Below, piece after piece: positions 35,809-46,060 of a stretch of 64,000 nt of DNA (within the stretch, counting starts at the first letter, position 1; each line of letters starts with the position of its first letter). The notes beneath the pieces are model-generated. The model ran no database searches. It saw only the letters and a list, made by a program, of their open reading frames with translations, and had not been told where the DNA came from. The position numbers and the translations under genes were made by a program. The stretch is from NCBI GenBank assembly GCA_048262255.1, contig JBLXFH010000003.1, forward strand, positions 186,001-250,000. The letters are read 5' to 3'. The stretch is from JABMNT01 sp048262255. Lineage in GTDB: Bacteria > Pseudomonadota > Alphaproteobacteria > Rhodospirillales > Casp-alpha2.

Positions 35809-35844
35809 AAAAAGTGGCGCAAATCAGGGGATCGTTTCCCACCC

Positions 35845-35881
35845 GAAAAGAGGTCGCAGATTTGCCGCCTCTTTTCTTTTT
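35845..35881 (+). terminator. Rho-independent terminator after secG
   Basis: GAAAAGAGG (35845-35853) and CCTCTTTTC (35868-35876) are perfect 9-bp arms with a 14-nt loop, followed directly by a run of T's. Confidence 0.85.
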
Positions 35882-35914
35882 GCCAAATGAGTATTTGATG
35901 TACAGTGTGCGCCC

Positions 35915-37540
35915 ATGACGCGGTTTATATTTATCACCGGCGGCGTGGTTTCCTCTCTCGGTAAAGGCCTCGCATCTGCCGCTTTGGCAGCCTTGCTGCA
36001 AGCGCGTGGATTCAAGGTCCGCCTACGGAAACTCGACCCCTATATCAACGTTGATCCGGGCACCATGTCGCCTTATCAGCATGGCGAAGTTTTTGTCACC
36101 GACGATGGTGCCGAGACCGATCTTGATCTTGGCCATTACGAACGGTTTTCCGGGGTTTCCGCCCGACAATCAGATAACGTGACGACGGGCCGTATTTATT
36201 CCGATGTCATCGCCAAGGAACGGCGTGGCGACTATCTGGGCGCGACCATTCAGGTCATTCCCCATATCACAGACGCCATCAAGGAATTCGTCGTCAGCGA
36301 TCTGACAGATGAAGATTTTGTCTTGTGCGAGATTGGCGGCACGGTCGGCGATATTGAGGGGTTGCCGTTTCTCGAAGCCATCCGCCAGCTGGGCAATGAA
36401 CTGGGCCGTGAGCGGACCATGTATGTACACCTCACGCTGTTGCCCTATATCCCGACGGCGGGCGAGCTGAAAACAAAACCGACCCAGCACTCCGTCAAGG
36501 AAATGCTGAATGTGGGGATTCAGCCGGATATCCTGCTGTGCCGGGCGGATCGTGAAATCCCGGAAAGCGAGCGACGCAAAATCGCTCTGTTCTGCAACGT
36601 CCGCCAGGAAGCGGTTATTCCGGCGCTGGATGTGGACAGCATTTACCGGGTACCGATCAGTTATCATGAGCAGGGCCTGGATAATGAAGTTTGCCGTCAT
36701 TTTCACATTGATGCGCCAAAACCCGATCTGACACGCTGGGCAGAAATCACAGAACGCGCCACCAAACCGGAAGGCGAAGTCACCGTTGCCGTTGTCGGCA
36801 AATATACCGGCCTGCTGGATGCCTACAAATCTCTGGCCGAAGCACTGGCCCATGGTGGTATTGCCAACAACGTAAAAGTCAAATTGAATTGGCTGGATTC
36901 CGAAATCTTTGAGGGTGAAGACACCATGCATGCGCTTGAGGGTGTGCACGGAATTCTGGTTCCCGGCGGGTTTGGAGAACGCGGTGTTGAGGGTAAAATT
37001 GCCGCCGCTAAATTCGCCCGCGAGCACAAGGTTCCTTATTTCGGTATATGTCTCGGTATGCAGATGGCCGTTGTCGAAGCAGCGCGAAACCTGGCAGGGA
37101 TCACAAATGCCGGTTCCACAGAATTTGGACCGTGCGCGGAGCCCATTGTTGGCCTGATTACCGAATGGGAACGCGACGGCATCATCGAAAAACGCTCGGA
37201 AGACAGCGATATGGGCGGGACCATGCGGTTGGGTGCCTATGAAGCCAAATTGTCTGCAAACAGTCACATTCATCAGGTTTATGGCACTGATACGATTTCC
37301 GAGCGTCATCGCCACCGGTATGAGATGAATGGCAAGTATGAAGCCTGTCTGGCCAAAGAAGGTATGATCATATCAGCGAAGTCGCCGGACGGATTGCTGC
37401 CGGAAATCGTCGAAATACCAGATCATCCCTGGTTTATTGGTGTTCAGTTCCATCCTGAGTTAAAATCAAGACCATTCGAGCCACACCCTTTGTTCACATC
37501 GTTTATTGAAGCGGCTGTCCATCAGTCACGATTGGTTTAA
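35915..37540 (+). CDS. pyrG: CTP synthase
   Basis: Aminates UTP to CTP with glutamine-derived ammonia. The 541 residues comprise the synthase domain (P-loop GGVVSSLGKGLASA at ~9, DPYINVDPGTMSP near 41) and a C-terminal class I amidotransferase domain. The amidotransferase has its nucleophile Cys in FGICLGMQ near 378 and His-Glu in FHPELKSRP near 512. All key residues are present. kdsA begins 1 bp after its stop, so the two are co-transcribed. Confidence 0.97.
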   Translation: MTRFIFITGGVVSSLGKGLASAALAALLQARGFKVRLRKLDPYINVDPGTMSPYQHGEVFVTDDGAETDLDLGHYERFSGVSARQSDNVTTGRIYSDVIAKERRGDYLGATIQVIPHITDAIKEFVVSDLTDEDFVLCEIGGTVGDIEGLPFLEAIRQLGNELGRERTMYVHLTLLPYIPTAGELKTKPTQHSVKEMLNVGIQPDILLCRADREIPESERRKIALFCNVRQEAVIPALDVDSIYRVPISYHEQGLDNEVCRHFHIDAPKPDLTRWAEITERATKPEGEVTVAVVGKYTGLLDAYKSLAEALAHGGIANNVKVKLNWLDSEIFEGEDTMHALEGVHGILVPGGFGERGVEGKIAAAKFAREHKVPYFGICLGMQMAVVEAARNLAGITNAGSTEFGPCAEPIVGLITEWERDGIIEKRSEDSDMGGTMRLGAYEAKLSANSHIHQVYGTDTISERHRHRYEMNGKYEACLAKEGMIISAKSPDGLLPEIVEIPDHPWFIGVQFHPELKSRPFEPHPLFTSFIEAAVHQSRLV

Positions 37541-37541
37541 A

Positions 37542-38387
37542 ATGACATTGATCAAACATGTACAGGTTGGTGATATAACCATCGGCAACGACAAGCCGTT
37601 GACGATCATTGCAGGCCCCTGTGCCATGGAGAGCCGGGCCCATGCCATGGATATGGCCGGCGCTCTCAAGGAAATGGCCGACGATTTAGGTTTTGGCCTG
37701 ATCTACAAGTCGTCTTTTGACAAAGCCAACCGGACCAGTTCATCCAGCCCGCGCGGAATTGGCCTGAACGAGGCCCTGAAGGTCTTTGCCGACATCAAGC
37801 GAGAGATTGGCTGCGCCGTTCTGACCGACGTCCATGAAGCGGCCCATTGCGCGGAAGCGGCCAGTGTGGTTGATGTCCTGCAAATCCCGGCCTTTCTCTG
37901 TCGACAAACCGACTTGCTGGTTGCCGCAGGCAATTCCGGCGTGGCCATCAATGTCAAAAAAGGCCAGTTTCTCGCCCCATGGGACATGGCCAATGTGGTC
38001 ACAAAAATTGAAGAAACCGGCAACAAACGGGTGATGGTTTGTGAACGGGGTGTGAGCTTTGGCTATAACACACTGGTCACAGATATGCGGGCTCTACCAA
38101 TTCTGGCAAAAACCGGCTGCCCGGTCGTCTTCGACGCGACCCACTCCGTCCAGCAACCAGGCGGGCAGGGGACGACGTCGGGCGGACAACGCGAATTTGC
38201 ACCTGTTCTGGCGCGTGCTGCGGTTTCCATTGGCGTCGCTGCCGTGTTCATGGAAACCCATCAGGACCCGGACAATGCCCCTTCAGACGGCCCCAACATG
38301 ATCCGCCTCGACAAAATCCACTCGGTAATTGAAATGCTGATGGCTTTTGATGAGCTGGCCAAGGCGCGGCCTGTCGATATTTCATAA
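37542..38387 (+). CDS. kdsA: 3-deoxy-8-phosphooctulonate synthase (KDO-8-P synthase)
   Basis: Condenses PEP with arabinose 5-phosphate to make KDO-8-phosphate for the lipopolysaccharide core. The ATG at 37542 gives 281 residues, the usual length. Family motifs: AGPCAMESRA near 20, SSFDKANRTSSSSPRG near 52, CERGVSFGYNTLV near 165 and FDATHSVQQPGGQG near 195. Directly downstream of pyrG with a 1-bp gap. Its presence implies a KDO-containing outer membrane. Confidence 0.97.
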   Translation: MTLIKHVQVGDITIGNDKPLTIIAGPCAMESRAHAMDMAGALKEMADDLGFGLIYKSSFDKANRTSSSSPRGIGLNEALKVFADIKREIGCAVLTDVHEAAHCAEAASVVDVLQIPAFLCRQTDLLVAAGNSGVAINVKKGQFLAPWDMANVVTKIEETGNKRVMVCERGVSFGYNTLVTDMRALPILAKTGCPVVFDATHSVQQPGGQGTTSGGQREFAPVLARAAVSIGVAAVFMETHQDPDNAPSDGPNMIRLDKIHSVIEMLMAFDELAKARPVDIS

Positions 38388-38444
38388 AACAGCCAACAGC
38401 TTTATTCTTCCATACATTTCATAAAAAATAATCAGGAGGCATTC

Positions 38445-39416
38445 ATGAAATACAAATTCCTCGGACGGACAGGCGTTCAGGTTTCAGAACTGTGTTTTGG
38501 CACCATGTCTTTTGGTGGAGATGCAGATGCGGCAGAGTCTGCCAAAATGTACCAAGCCTGTCGCGACAAGGGCCTGAACTTCTTCGATTGCGCCGACGTC
38601 TACAACGCAGGCAAGGCGGAAGAAATTCTAGGCGGTCTGATCAAAGGCCACCGCGATGAACTGATCATCACGTCGAAAAGCTACAACAAGGTCGGCAAGG
38701 ACATCAATGCCCGCGGCAACAACCGGCGCCATATCGTCAAGGCCGTTGAAGCCAGCCTGAAGCGGCTGGGCACAGACCGCATCGACGTGCATTTCATGCA
38801 TCTGTGGGACGACAACACACCTTTAGAAGAAACCCTGCGTGCCCAGGAGATGTTGGTCGAAAGCGGCAAGGTTCTCTATCTCGGCGCCAGTAACTACGCC
38901 GCATGGCAGATCGCCACAGCACTCGGTATTTCCAAACAGCGCGGCTGGGCCCGTATTGACGTGATCCAGCCCATGTATTCACTGGTTAAACGCCAGGTCG
39001 AGATTGAGCTGTTGCCTCTTGCCGAAGCCGAAGGGCTGGGTGTCATGACCTACAGCCCCGTCGCCGGCGGCCTGCTGAGCGGCAAATACGGCCCCGGAAA
39101 AATACCCGAAGACGGCCGACTGGCGACCAACCCCATGTATACCAACCGCTATCGCGATGACTGGGTCTTCGAAGCCGCGGGTGCTTTTAGCGAGCTTGCC
39201 AAAAGCAAAAGCATGCATCCGGTCAGTATGGCGGTTGCCTGGGTTGGCGCACACCCGCAGGTCTCGTCACCGATTATCGGGGCCAGAAATGTCGAGCAGT
39301 TGGCGCCGTCGCTGGCTTCTGTCGATATCGATATGACACCGGAACTGCGTGCAGAAATCACGGCGCTCAGCCCGACCCCGGCCCCCGCCACTGACCGTTC
39401 CGAAGAGCAACTATAG
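38445..39416 (+). CDS. Aldo/keto reductase
   Basis: A 323-residue NADPH-dependent oxidoreductase of the aldo/keto reductase superfamily. The catalytic tetrad can be placed: Asp and Tyr in DCADVYNAG near 47-52, Lys in ITSKSYN near 80 and His in VHFMHLWD near 120. Cofactor-binding residues near the end include GARNVEQL. A perfect AGGAGG lies 5 bp before the ATG, so translation should be strong. It interrupts the usual kdsA-eno spacing. The substrate is unknown; it resembles the YajO/Tas-like group. Confidence 0.85.
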   Translation: MKYKFLGRTGVQVSELCFGTMSFGGDADAAESAKMYQACRDKGLNFFDCADVYNAGKAEEILGGLIKGHRDELIITSKSYNKVGKDINARGNNRRHIVKAVEASLKRLGTDRIDVHFMHLWDDNTPLEETLRAQEMLVESGKVLYLGASNYAAWQIATALGISKQRGWARIDVIQPMYSLVKRQVEIELLPLAEAEGLGVMTYSPVAGGLLSGKYGPGKIPEDGRLATNPMYTNRYRDDWVFEAAGAFSELAKSKSMHPVSMAVAWVGAHPQVSSPIIGARNVEQLAPSLASVDIDMTPELRAEITALSPTPAPATDRSEEQL

Positions 39417-39464
39417 CGGCAGCGGACAACGTTTCAGTTCTGTGACATTGCTTGCGATTATGCG

Positions 39465-39521
39465 GCGCAGGCTTGCGCGAATATGCGCAAAACGTTATGA
39501 ATTTCGCGCAATTTCTGCGCA
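39465..39521. promoter_or_regulatory. Repeated GCGCA motif cluster upstream of eno
   Basis: GCGCA occurs at 39466, 39485, 39506 and 39517, plus TTGCGC at 39473, within 57 bp. TTGCGC (39473-39478) and GCGCAA (39485-39490) form a perfect inverted repeat with a 6-bp spacer. The cluster ends 24 bp before the enolase ATG. It may be an operator or leader structure. The pattern is seen directly; its role is not known. Confidence 0.4.
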
Positions 39522-39544
39522 CATATTTTAGGAGCCTTCATTCT

Positions 39545-40822
39545 ATGACCGCCATCATTGATATTTACGCACGCGAAATTCTCGACAGCCGGGGCAATCC
39601 GACGGTTGAAGTTGACGTTACCCTGGATACCGGCGTCGTCGGCCGCGCCGCCGTTCCATCCGGAGCCTCCACCGGAGAGCACGAAGCGGTTGAGTTGCGC
39701 GATGGCGACAAGGGCCGTTATGGCGGCAAGGGCGTCGAAAAAGCCTGTGAAGCGGTCAACGGCGAGCTTTACGAAGCGCTTTCCGGCCTTAATGCAGACG
39801 ACCAGATCCATATTGACCAGATCATGATTGATCTGGATGGAACCCCCAACAAGAGCCGCTTGGGCGCCAATGCCATTCTCGGCGTTAGCCTCGCAACAGC
39901 CAAAGCGGCGGCTCTCGATAATGGACTGCCGCTCTATCGGTATATCGGCGGGACCTTTGCTCATACGCTGCCCGTCCCCATGATGAATATCATCAACGGC
40001 GGTGCCCATGCCGATAACCCCATAGACATCCAGGAATTCATGATCATGCCGGTAGGGGCGTCCTCCATCAGGGAAGCGGTTCGTATGGGCGCCGAAATTT
40101 TCCAGACCCTGAAAGGGGCGCTGAAAGATGCCGGACATAACACCAATGTCGGTGATGAAGGCGGCTTTGCGCCGGGCCTGGCCAGCGCCGATGAAGCCCT
40201 TGGCTTTATAATGAAAGCGACGGAAGCTGCCGGTTACAAACCGGGTGACGATGTCATGCTGGCCTTGGACTGCGCATCCAGCGAATACTACAGAAACGGC
40301 AAGTACGAGCTGGCCGGGGAGGGCAAAACCCTGGATGCCGCAGGCAATGCCAAATATCTGGCCGATCTGGCAGCCCGCTATCCAATCATTTCCATTGAAG
40401 ACGGCATGGATGAGAATGACTGGGACGGCTGGAAAGCCCTGACCAATGAAATCGGCGGCAAAGTCCAACTGGTTGGCGATGACCTGTTTGTCACCAATCC
40501 CATCCGTCTCGCTGACGGCATTTCAAAAGGCATCGCCAATTCGATCCTGATCAAGGTCAACCAGATCGGCACCCTGTCGGAAACGCTGGAAGCTGTCGAA
40601 ATGGCCCATAAGGCCTCTTACACATCGGTCATTTCACATCGTTCCGGCGAGACCGAAGACTCCACCATTGCCGATATCGCAGTGGCCACCAACGCCGGGC
40701 AAATCAAGACAGGCTCGCTGTCGCGCTCCGACCGTCTGGCCAAGTACAACCAATTGATCCGTATTGAAGAAGACTTGGGCCCGTCGGCACGATATGCCGG
40801 GCGGAGCATTCTGAAAACATAG
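39545..40822 (+). CDS. eno: Enolase
   Basis: Converts 2-phosphoglycerate to phosphoenolpyruvate in glycolysis. The ATG at 39545 gives 425 residues; a frame open further upstream runs through the GCGCA cluster and is not family-like. Motifs: REILDSRGNPTVEV near 10, PSGASTGEHEA near 36, PMMNIINGGAHADN near 145, GDEGGFAP near 204, and SHRSGETEDSTIAD near 365. TTTAGGAG lies 12 bp before the ATG. A strong terminator follows. Confidence 0.97.
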   Translation: MTAIIDIYAREILDSRGNPTVEVDVTLDTGVVGRAAVPSGASTGEHEAVELRDGDKGRYGGKGVEKACEAVNGELYEALSGLNADDQIHIDQIMIDLDGTPNKSRLGANAILGVSLATAKAAALDNGLPLYRYIGGTFAHTLPVPMMNIINGGAHADNPIDIQEFMIMPVGASSIREAVRMGAEIFQTLKGALKDAGHNTNVGDEGGFAPGLASADEALGFIMKATEAAGYKPGDDVMLALDCASSEYYRNGKYELAGEGKTLDAAGNAKYLADLAARYPIISIEDGMDENDWDGWKALTNEIGGKVQLVGDDLFVTNPIRLADGISKGIANSILIKVNQIGTLSETLEAVEMAHKASYTSVISHRSGETEDSTIADIAVATNAGQIKTGSLSRSDRLAKYNQLIRIEEDLGPSARYAGRSILKT

Positions 40823-40845
40823 GCTGCTCGCCAGTCCGTTGTTTG

Positions 40846-40876
40846 AAAAGCCGGGCTTTTGTCCGGCTTTTCTTTT
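40846..40876 (+). terminator. Rho-independent terminator after eno
   Basis: AAAAGCCGG (40846-40854) and CCGGCTTTT (40863-40871) are perfect 9-bp arms with an 8-nt loop, followed by CTTTT. Confidence 0.85.
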
Positions 40877-40976
40877 GCCTTCTTCGCGCAGCGTAACCGG
40901 TTGTTAATACTTCCCGGACAATATGGGCTTGGGTTGGGACTGTGTGTTGTATTGGAAAGATTGAGTTCACGGTCCG

Positions 40977-41300
40977 ATGGGATTTTTAACAGAATTGCGG
41001 GCGCGGGCGCGCTATGTAATCGGTCCGGTTCTTGGAATATCGGTGATTACCTATTTTGGGTATCACGTCATTCACGGAGACCGGGGTCTGATTGCCTGGT
41101 GGATGTTGCGCCAGCACATCGAGACGGCAACCGTCTCTTTGAATGCAACCGCAGAAAGACGAAAATCCCTGGAGCGGCAGGTTCGCCTGTTGCACCCCGA
41201 TAGCCTTGATCCGGACATGCTCGAGGAACGAGCACGGATCATGCTTAATTATGGTCATGTTGACGACATCGTTGCTCTCGACGAGAAAAGGAGAAAGTAA
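40977..41300 (+). CDS. ftsB: Septum formation initiator, FtsB/DivIC family
   Basis: A 107-residue bitopic membrane protein. One helix at ~14-32 is followed by a coiled-coil-prone segment (~42-72) ending near LHPDSLDPDMLEERARIML, the hallmark of the family. FtsB links FtsL and FtsQ in the division complex. The eno-ftsB-pdhA order is common in Alphaproteobacteria. Its TAA overlaps the next ATG by one base, so the small downstream gene is translationally linked. Confidence 0.85.
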   Translation: MGFLTELRARARYVIGPVLGISVITYFGYHVIHGDRGLIAWWMLRQHIETATVSLNATAERRKSLERQVRLLHPDSLDPDMLEERARIMLNYGHVDDIVALDEKRRK

Positions 41301-41746
41301 TGTCAAACCTCGCTGAAACGTTAAAGCCGCCTTTTTACGCCGCAATCCTCAACGAAGGGGACCGCAGTAAAACTTTTGATGACGAAATCACGCCTGTTGA
41401 CGAAATGGTCTCGTTGGCTCCCAGTCAGCCGGGGTTTCTGGGTTTGGAAACCACCTGTGACCCGACCGGGAAATGGGTGACCGTTGCCTATTGGACGGAT
41501 ATGCAATCCGAGAAATCCTGGGAGCAACGTGGTGATAATGAAATCCGAAAACATTTCAACGGTTTGGCACTCAGTGAAACCTGCGCCATCAAAGTCTCCA
41601 AAATCGACCATAAGGTAGGTCCCGATAAAGACCTGCGGGCCGGTATGCGCGCCATCCCAGAAAGTTCAATCGCCGCCTCCATCGGCGCCTTTACGATCAG
41701 CGCCTTTCCAGCCATAGCCAATTTGCTTCGGCATGAAGCCGTTTAA
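41300..41746 (+). CDS. Small dimeric alpha-beta-barrel protein, ABM-like (first of tandem pair)
   Basis: A 148-residue protein whose first ~105 residues look like an antibiotic-biosynthesis-monooxygenase-type ferredoxin-like fold: PPFYAAIL strand, QPGFLGLETT near 47, VTVAYWTDMQSEKSW near 62. Proteins of this shape are haem-degrading enzymes, monooxygenases or chaperone-like; no catalytic residues can be fixed here. Residues ~110-148 add a hydrophobic tail (SIAASIGAFTISAFPAIANLL) that could be membrane-associated. It begins on the last base of ftsB and overlaps its smaller paralogue by 14 bp. Confidence 0.6.
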   Translation: MSNLAETLKPPFYAAILNEGDRSKTFDDEITPVDEMVSLAPSQPGFLGLETTCDPTGKWVTVAYWTDMQSEKSWEQRGDNEIRKHFNGLALSETCAIKVSKIDHKVGPDKDLRAGMRAIPESSIAASIGAFTISAFPAIANLLRHEAV

Positions 41747-42086
41747 CAACCTGAAAAGCCCCCCCTTTTACGCCATCCTCTATGCAACTGCGCAAGAGGG
41801 TGGCGATGAAGGTCTGTATTCAGAAGCCATCGCTACGCTGGTTTCATCAGCGACCATGCGCGCCGCCTTTCTGGGCTTTTCTTCGGATATTGATGCGGAC
41901 GGGAATCCGGTAAAGGTTTCTTACTGGGAAACCCACAAAGCCATGCAGGACTGGCTGGATGCTACCCGTGACCTGTTGCCTTTTCGTGTGAAGCTCGAAG
42001 ATTGCCTCGGCCCTTCGGGTTGTTTATGGCCCTGGCAAAACCGACTTGAGGAAACCGATCTGATGCAAAAGATCGACGCCGCATAA
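41733..42086 (+). CDS. Small dimeric alpha-beta-barrel protein, ABM-like (second of tandem pair)
   Basis: A 117-residue paralogue of the preceding protein, sharing the PPFYAIL start, the FLGFSSD strand and the KVSYWETHKAMQDW helix entry, but ending with LGPSGCLWPWQNRLEET in place of the hydrophobic tail. The 14-bp overlap with the upstream gene suggests coupled expression and perhaps a heterodimer. Function unknown; the fold assignment is by pattern only. Confidence 0.6.
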   Translation: MKPFNNLKSPPFYAILYATAQEGGDEGLYSEAIATLVSSATMRAAFLGFSSDIDADGNPVKVSYWETHKAMQDWLDATRDLLPFRVKLEDCLGPSGCLWPWQNRLEETDLMQKIDAA

Positions 42087-42254
42087 TTTGTTTCAGGCTT
42101 AAAAAATATTAATTTTAACTATTTTTGAGTTAATAATACTAAATAATCATCAATTAGCCGGGCAAATACGTATGTAATTTGTTGAATTGATTATCTGCGT
42201 CCATTACCTTCCCTAAGAGAGCAACATAGATTGCACCACTTCAAGGGAAAACAG

Positions 42255-43295
42255 ATGGCACGCGCAACCAAATCCGCTACCAAAACGCCAACCGGAAAAT
42301 CTAAGAAGTCTCCCGCCGCCAAAAGCAATGATGCAACACCCGAAGAACTGCTTAAGTTCTATCGCCAGATGCTGCTCATTCGCCGCTTTGAAGAAAAAGC
42401 TGGCCAGCTTTATGGCATGGGCCTGATCGGCGGCTTCTGTCACTTGTATATTGGCCAGGAAGCCGTTGTTGTTGGCATGAAAGCCGCCTCCAAGGATCAG
42501 GACACGGTGATCACCAGTTATCGCGATCATGGGCACATGATTGCCTATGACATGGACCCAAAAGGGGTCATGGCTGAACTGACGGGTCGTCGGGGCGGTT
42601 ACTCCAAAGGCAAGGGTGGATCCATGCATATGTTCAGCCGCGAAAAGAACTTCTTTGGCGGGCATGGCATTGTTGGCGCTCAAATGCCTCTGGGCACGGG
42701 TCTTGCCTTTGCCCATAAATACAAAGGTGACGGGGGTGTTAGCCATGCCTATTGCGGCGATGGCGCTATCAACCAGGGCCAGATCTACGAAGCCTTCAAC
42801 ATGGCGTCTCTGTGGAAACTGCCGGTCGTCTATGTCATCGAGAACAACAAATACGGCATGGGGACCTCCATTGAGCGGGCTTCTGCAGTTACGGAACTCT
42901 ACAAGCGCGGTGATTCCTTTAACATTCCCGGTCGCCAGATCAATGGCATGGATGTGGTTGAAGTGCGTGCTGCGGCAGAAGAGGCCAACGACTGGTGCCG
43001 CTCAGGCAAGGGGCCTTTCATTTTAGAGATGAAAACCTACCGTTATCGCGGTCATTCCATGTCCGACCCGGCCAAATACCGCTCCAAAGAAGAAGTCGCA
43101 AAGGTCCGCAAGGAAACCGACCCCATTGATATGCTGCGCGACCGCATCTTTGCCGACAAAATTTCGGATGAAGCCACCCTGAAAGACCTGGATAAAGAGG
43201 TTAAAGGGATTGTTACTGCAGCGGCTGAGTTCGCCCAACAAAGTCAGGAGCCGGATCCATCCGAATTGTTCACGGATGTTTACGCAAACGCTTAA
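42255..43295 (+). CDS. pdhA: Pyruvate dehydrogenase E1 component, alpha subunit
   Basis: Thiamine-diphosphate subunit of the pyruvate dehydrogenase complex. The ATG at 42255 (AAGGGAAAA before it) gives 346 residues; a TTG at 42231 is possible but less likely. A Lys/Thr-rich N-terminal tail (~1-30) precedes the family start (YRQMLLIRRFEEKAGQLYG). The ThDP-binding motif GDGAINQGQIYEAFN is near 172, ending at ENNKYGMG near 198. The phospho-loop-like YRYRGHSMSDPAKYRSKEE is near 262. First gene of pdhA-pdhB-pdhC-cupin-lpd. An AT-rich stretch (~42100-42165) upstream may enhance the promoter. Confidence 0.96.
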   Translation: MARATKSATKTPTGKSKKSPAAKSNDATPEELLKFYRQMLLIRRFEEKAGQLYGMGLIGGFCHLYIGQEAVVVGMKAASKDQDTVITSYRDHGHMIAYDMDPKGVMAELTGRRGGYSKGKGGSMHMFSREKNFFGGHGIVGAQMPLGTGLAFAHKYKGDGGVSHAYCGDGAINQGQIYEAFNMASLWKLPVVYVIENNKYGMGTSIERASAVTELYKRGDSFNIPGRQINGMDVVEVRAAAEEANDWCRSGKGPFILEMKTYRYRGHSMSDPAKYRSKEEVAKVRKETDPIDMLRDRIFADKISDEATLKDLDKEVKGIVTAAAEFAQQSQEPDPSELFTDVYANA

Positions 43296-43342
43296 CTGTA
43301 TTGTGATTAATTATAATCACCCGAACGGGAAGAGGTAGACTT

Positions 43343-44716
43343 ATGGCCATTCAAGTCCTGATGCCGGCGCTGTCGCCGACCATGACCGAAGGCACGATCG
43401 CAAAATGGCTCAAAAAAGTGGGCGATACGATCGAGAGCGGTGACATTTTAGCAGAGATTGAAACCGACAAGGCAACCATGGAAGTGGAAGCCGTTGACGA
43501 AGGTGTGATGGGAAAGATACTGGTTGAGGAGGGCACAGAGGGTGTTCTGGTCAATCATCCCATCGCGGTCATTCTGGAAGAGGGCGAAGACGCCAGCGCC
43601 GCGGACAGCCTTGGTGCTGCTCCGGCCCCTGCGCCACAGGCCGCACCTGAAAGTGCGCCTGAACCCGCACCGGCACCTGCTGCTGCTCCGGCCCAGCCCG
43701 CGACTAGTGCCCCCGAACCCGAATATACCGGCTCTTACGTCAACCAAACGGTCCGCGAAGCTTTGCGCGACGCCATGGCCGAGGAAATGCGGTCCGATGA
43801 CACCGTCTTCCTGATGGGTGAAGAGGTCGCACAATATCAGGGCGCTTATAAGGTCTCGCAAGGCCTGCTTGACGAATTTGGTGACAAGCGGGTCATTGAT
43901 ACGCCCATTACCGAACAGGGTTTCGCCGGTTTGGGTGTGGGGGCGGCTTTCGGGGGCCTGAAACCGATTGTCGAGTTTATGACATTCAACTTCGCCATGC
44001 AGGCGCTGGATCAGATTATCAATTCCGCCGCCAAGACCCGTTACATGTCGGGTGGTCAGATGAGTGCGCCCATGGTGTTTCGCGGTCCCAACGGTGCCGC
44101 TGCCCGCGTCGGCGCTCAGCACTCACAATGTTACGCCGCCTGGTACGCCCATGTGCCGGGCCTCAAGGTGATTGCGCCCTGGTCAGCTGAAGACGCCAAG
44201 GGTTTGTTAAAAGCCGCCATCCGTGATGAAAATCCGGTAATCTGTCTGGAAAACGAAATCCTGTACGGACAGAGTTTTGATGTTCCCGACGACCCGGATT
44301 TTGTTGTTCCCATCGGCAAGGCGAAAATCGAGCGCGTTGGTTCGGATGTCACCATCACCGCTTATTCGATTTCTGTTGGTCTGGCTATGGAAGCGGCTGA
44401 ATTGCTGTCAAAAGAGGGCATTGAGGCGGAAGTCATAAATCTACGCTCTCTGCGTCCGCTGGATACGGAAACGGTTATCAAATCGGTTCAAAAAACCAAC
44501 CGGCTGGTCAATGTGGAAGAAAGCTGGCCAACCTGCGGCATTGGCTCGGAAATTTCGGCGCAGATTATGGAGCATGCCTTCGATTATCTGGATGCGCCGG
44601 TGCGCCGGGTCTCCTGCGAAGATGTGCCCATGCCTTACGCCGCCAATCTGGAGGCGCTGGCGCTTCCCAAACCGCCTAAAATCGTCGAGGCGGTCAAATC
44701 CGTCTGTTACCGTTAG
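43343..44716 (+). CDS. pdhB: Pyruvate dehydrogenase E1 beta subunit with N-terminal lipoyl domain
   Basis: The 457 residues comprise a lipoyl domain (~1-80; lipoyl-Lys in IETDKATME near 43), a Pro/Ala-rich hinge (~85-130) and the E1-beta transketolase domains (~135-457; DTPITEQGFAGLGVGAAFGG near 190). A lipoyl domain on E1-beta is a known alphaproteobacterial architecture. It partners PdhA to decarboxylate pyruvate. It starts 47 bp after pdhA. The lipoyl group would be supplied by LipA (52.6 kb). Confidence 0.97.
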   Translation: MAIQVLMPALSPTMTEGTIAKWLKKVGDTIESGDILAEIETDKATMEVEAVDEGVMGKILVEEGTEGVLVNHPIAVILEEGEDASAADSLGAAPAPAPQAAPESAPEPAPAPAAAPAQPATSAPEPEYTGSYVNQTVREALRDAMAEEMRSDDTVFLMGEEVAQYQGAYKVSQGLLDEFGDKRVIDTPITEQGFAGLGVGAAFGGLKPIVEFMTFNFAMQALDQIINSAAKTRYMSGGQMSAPMVFRGPNGAAARVGAQHSQCYAAWYAHVPGLKVIAPWSAEDAKGLLKAAIRDENPVICLENEILYGQSFDVPDDPDFVVPIGKAKIERVGSDVTITAYSISVGLAMEAAELLSKEGIEAEVINLRSLRPLDTETVIKSVQKTNRLVNVEESWPTCGIGSEISAQIMEHAFDYLDAPVRRVSCEDVPMPYAANLEALALPKPPKIVEAVKSVCYR

Positions 44717-44733
44717 GGAAGGGGGAACACATT

Positions 44734-46044
<1,311 letters not shown>

Positions 46045-46060
46045 GGCAAAGGCCTTGGCA

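Noticed and set aside
36170..37315. Minus-strand open frame (about 380 codons) opposite pyrG
   Set aside because: Antisense shadow of CTP synthase codons; no recognisable protein.
39458..40468. Minus-strand open frame (about 335 codons) opposite eno
   Set aside because: Antisense shadow of enolase; no motifs, no start signal.
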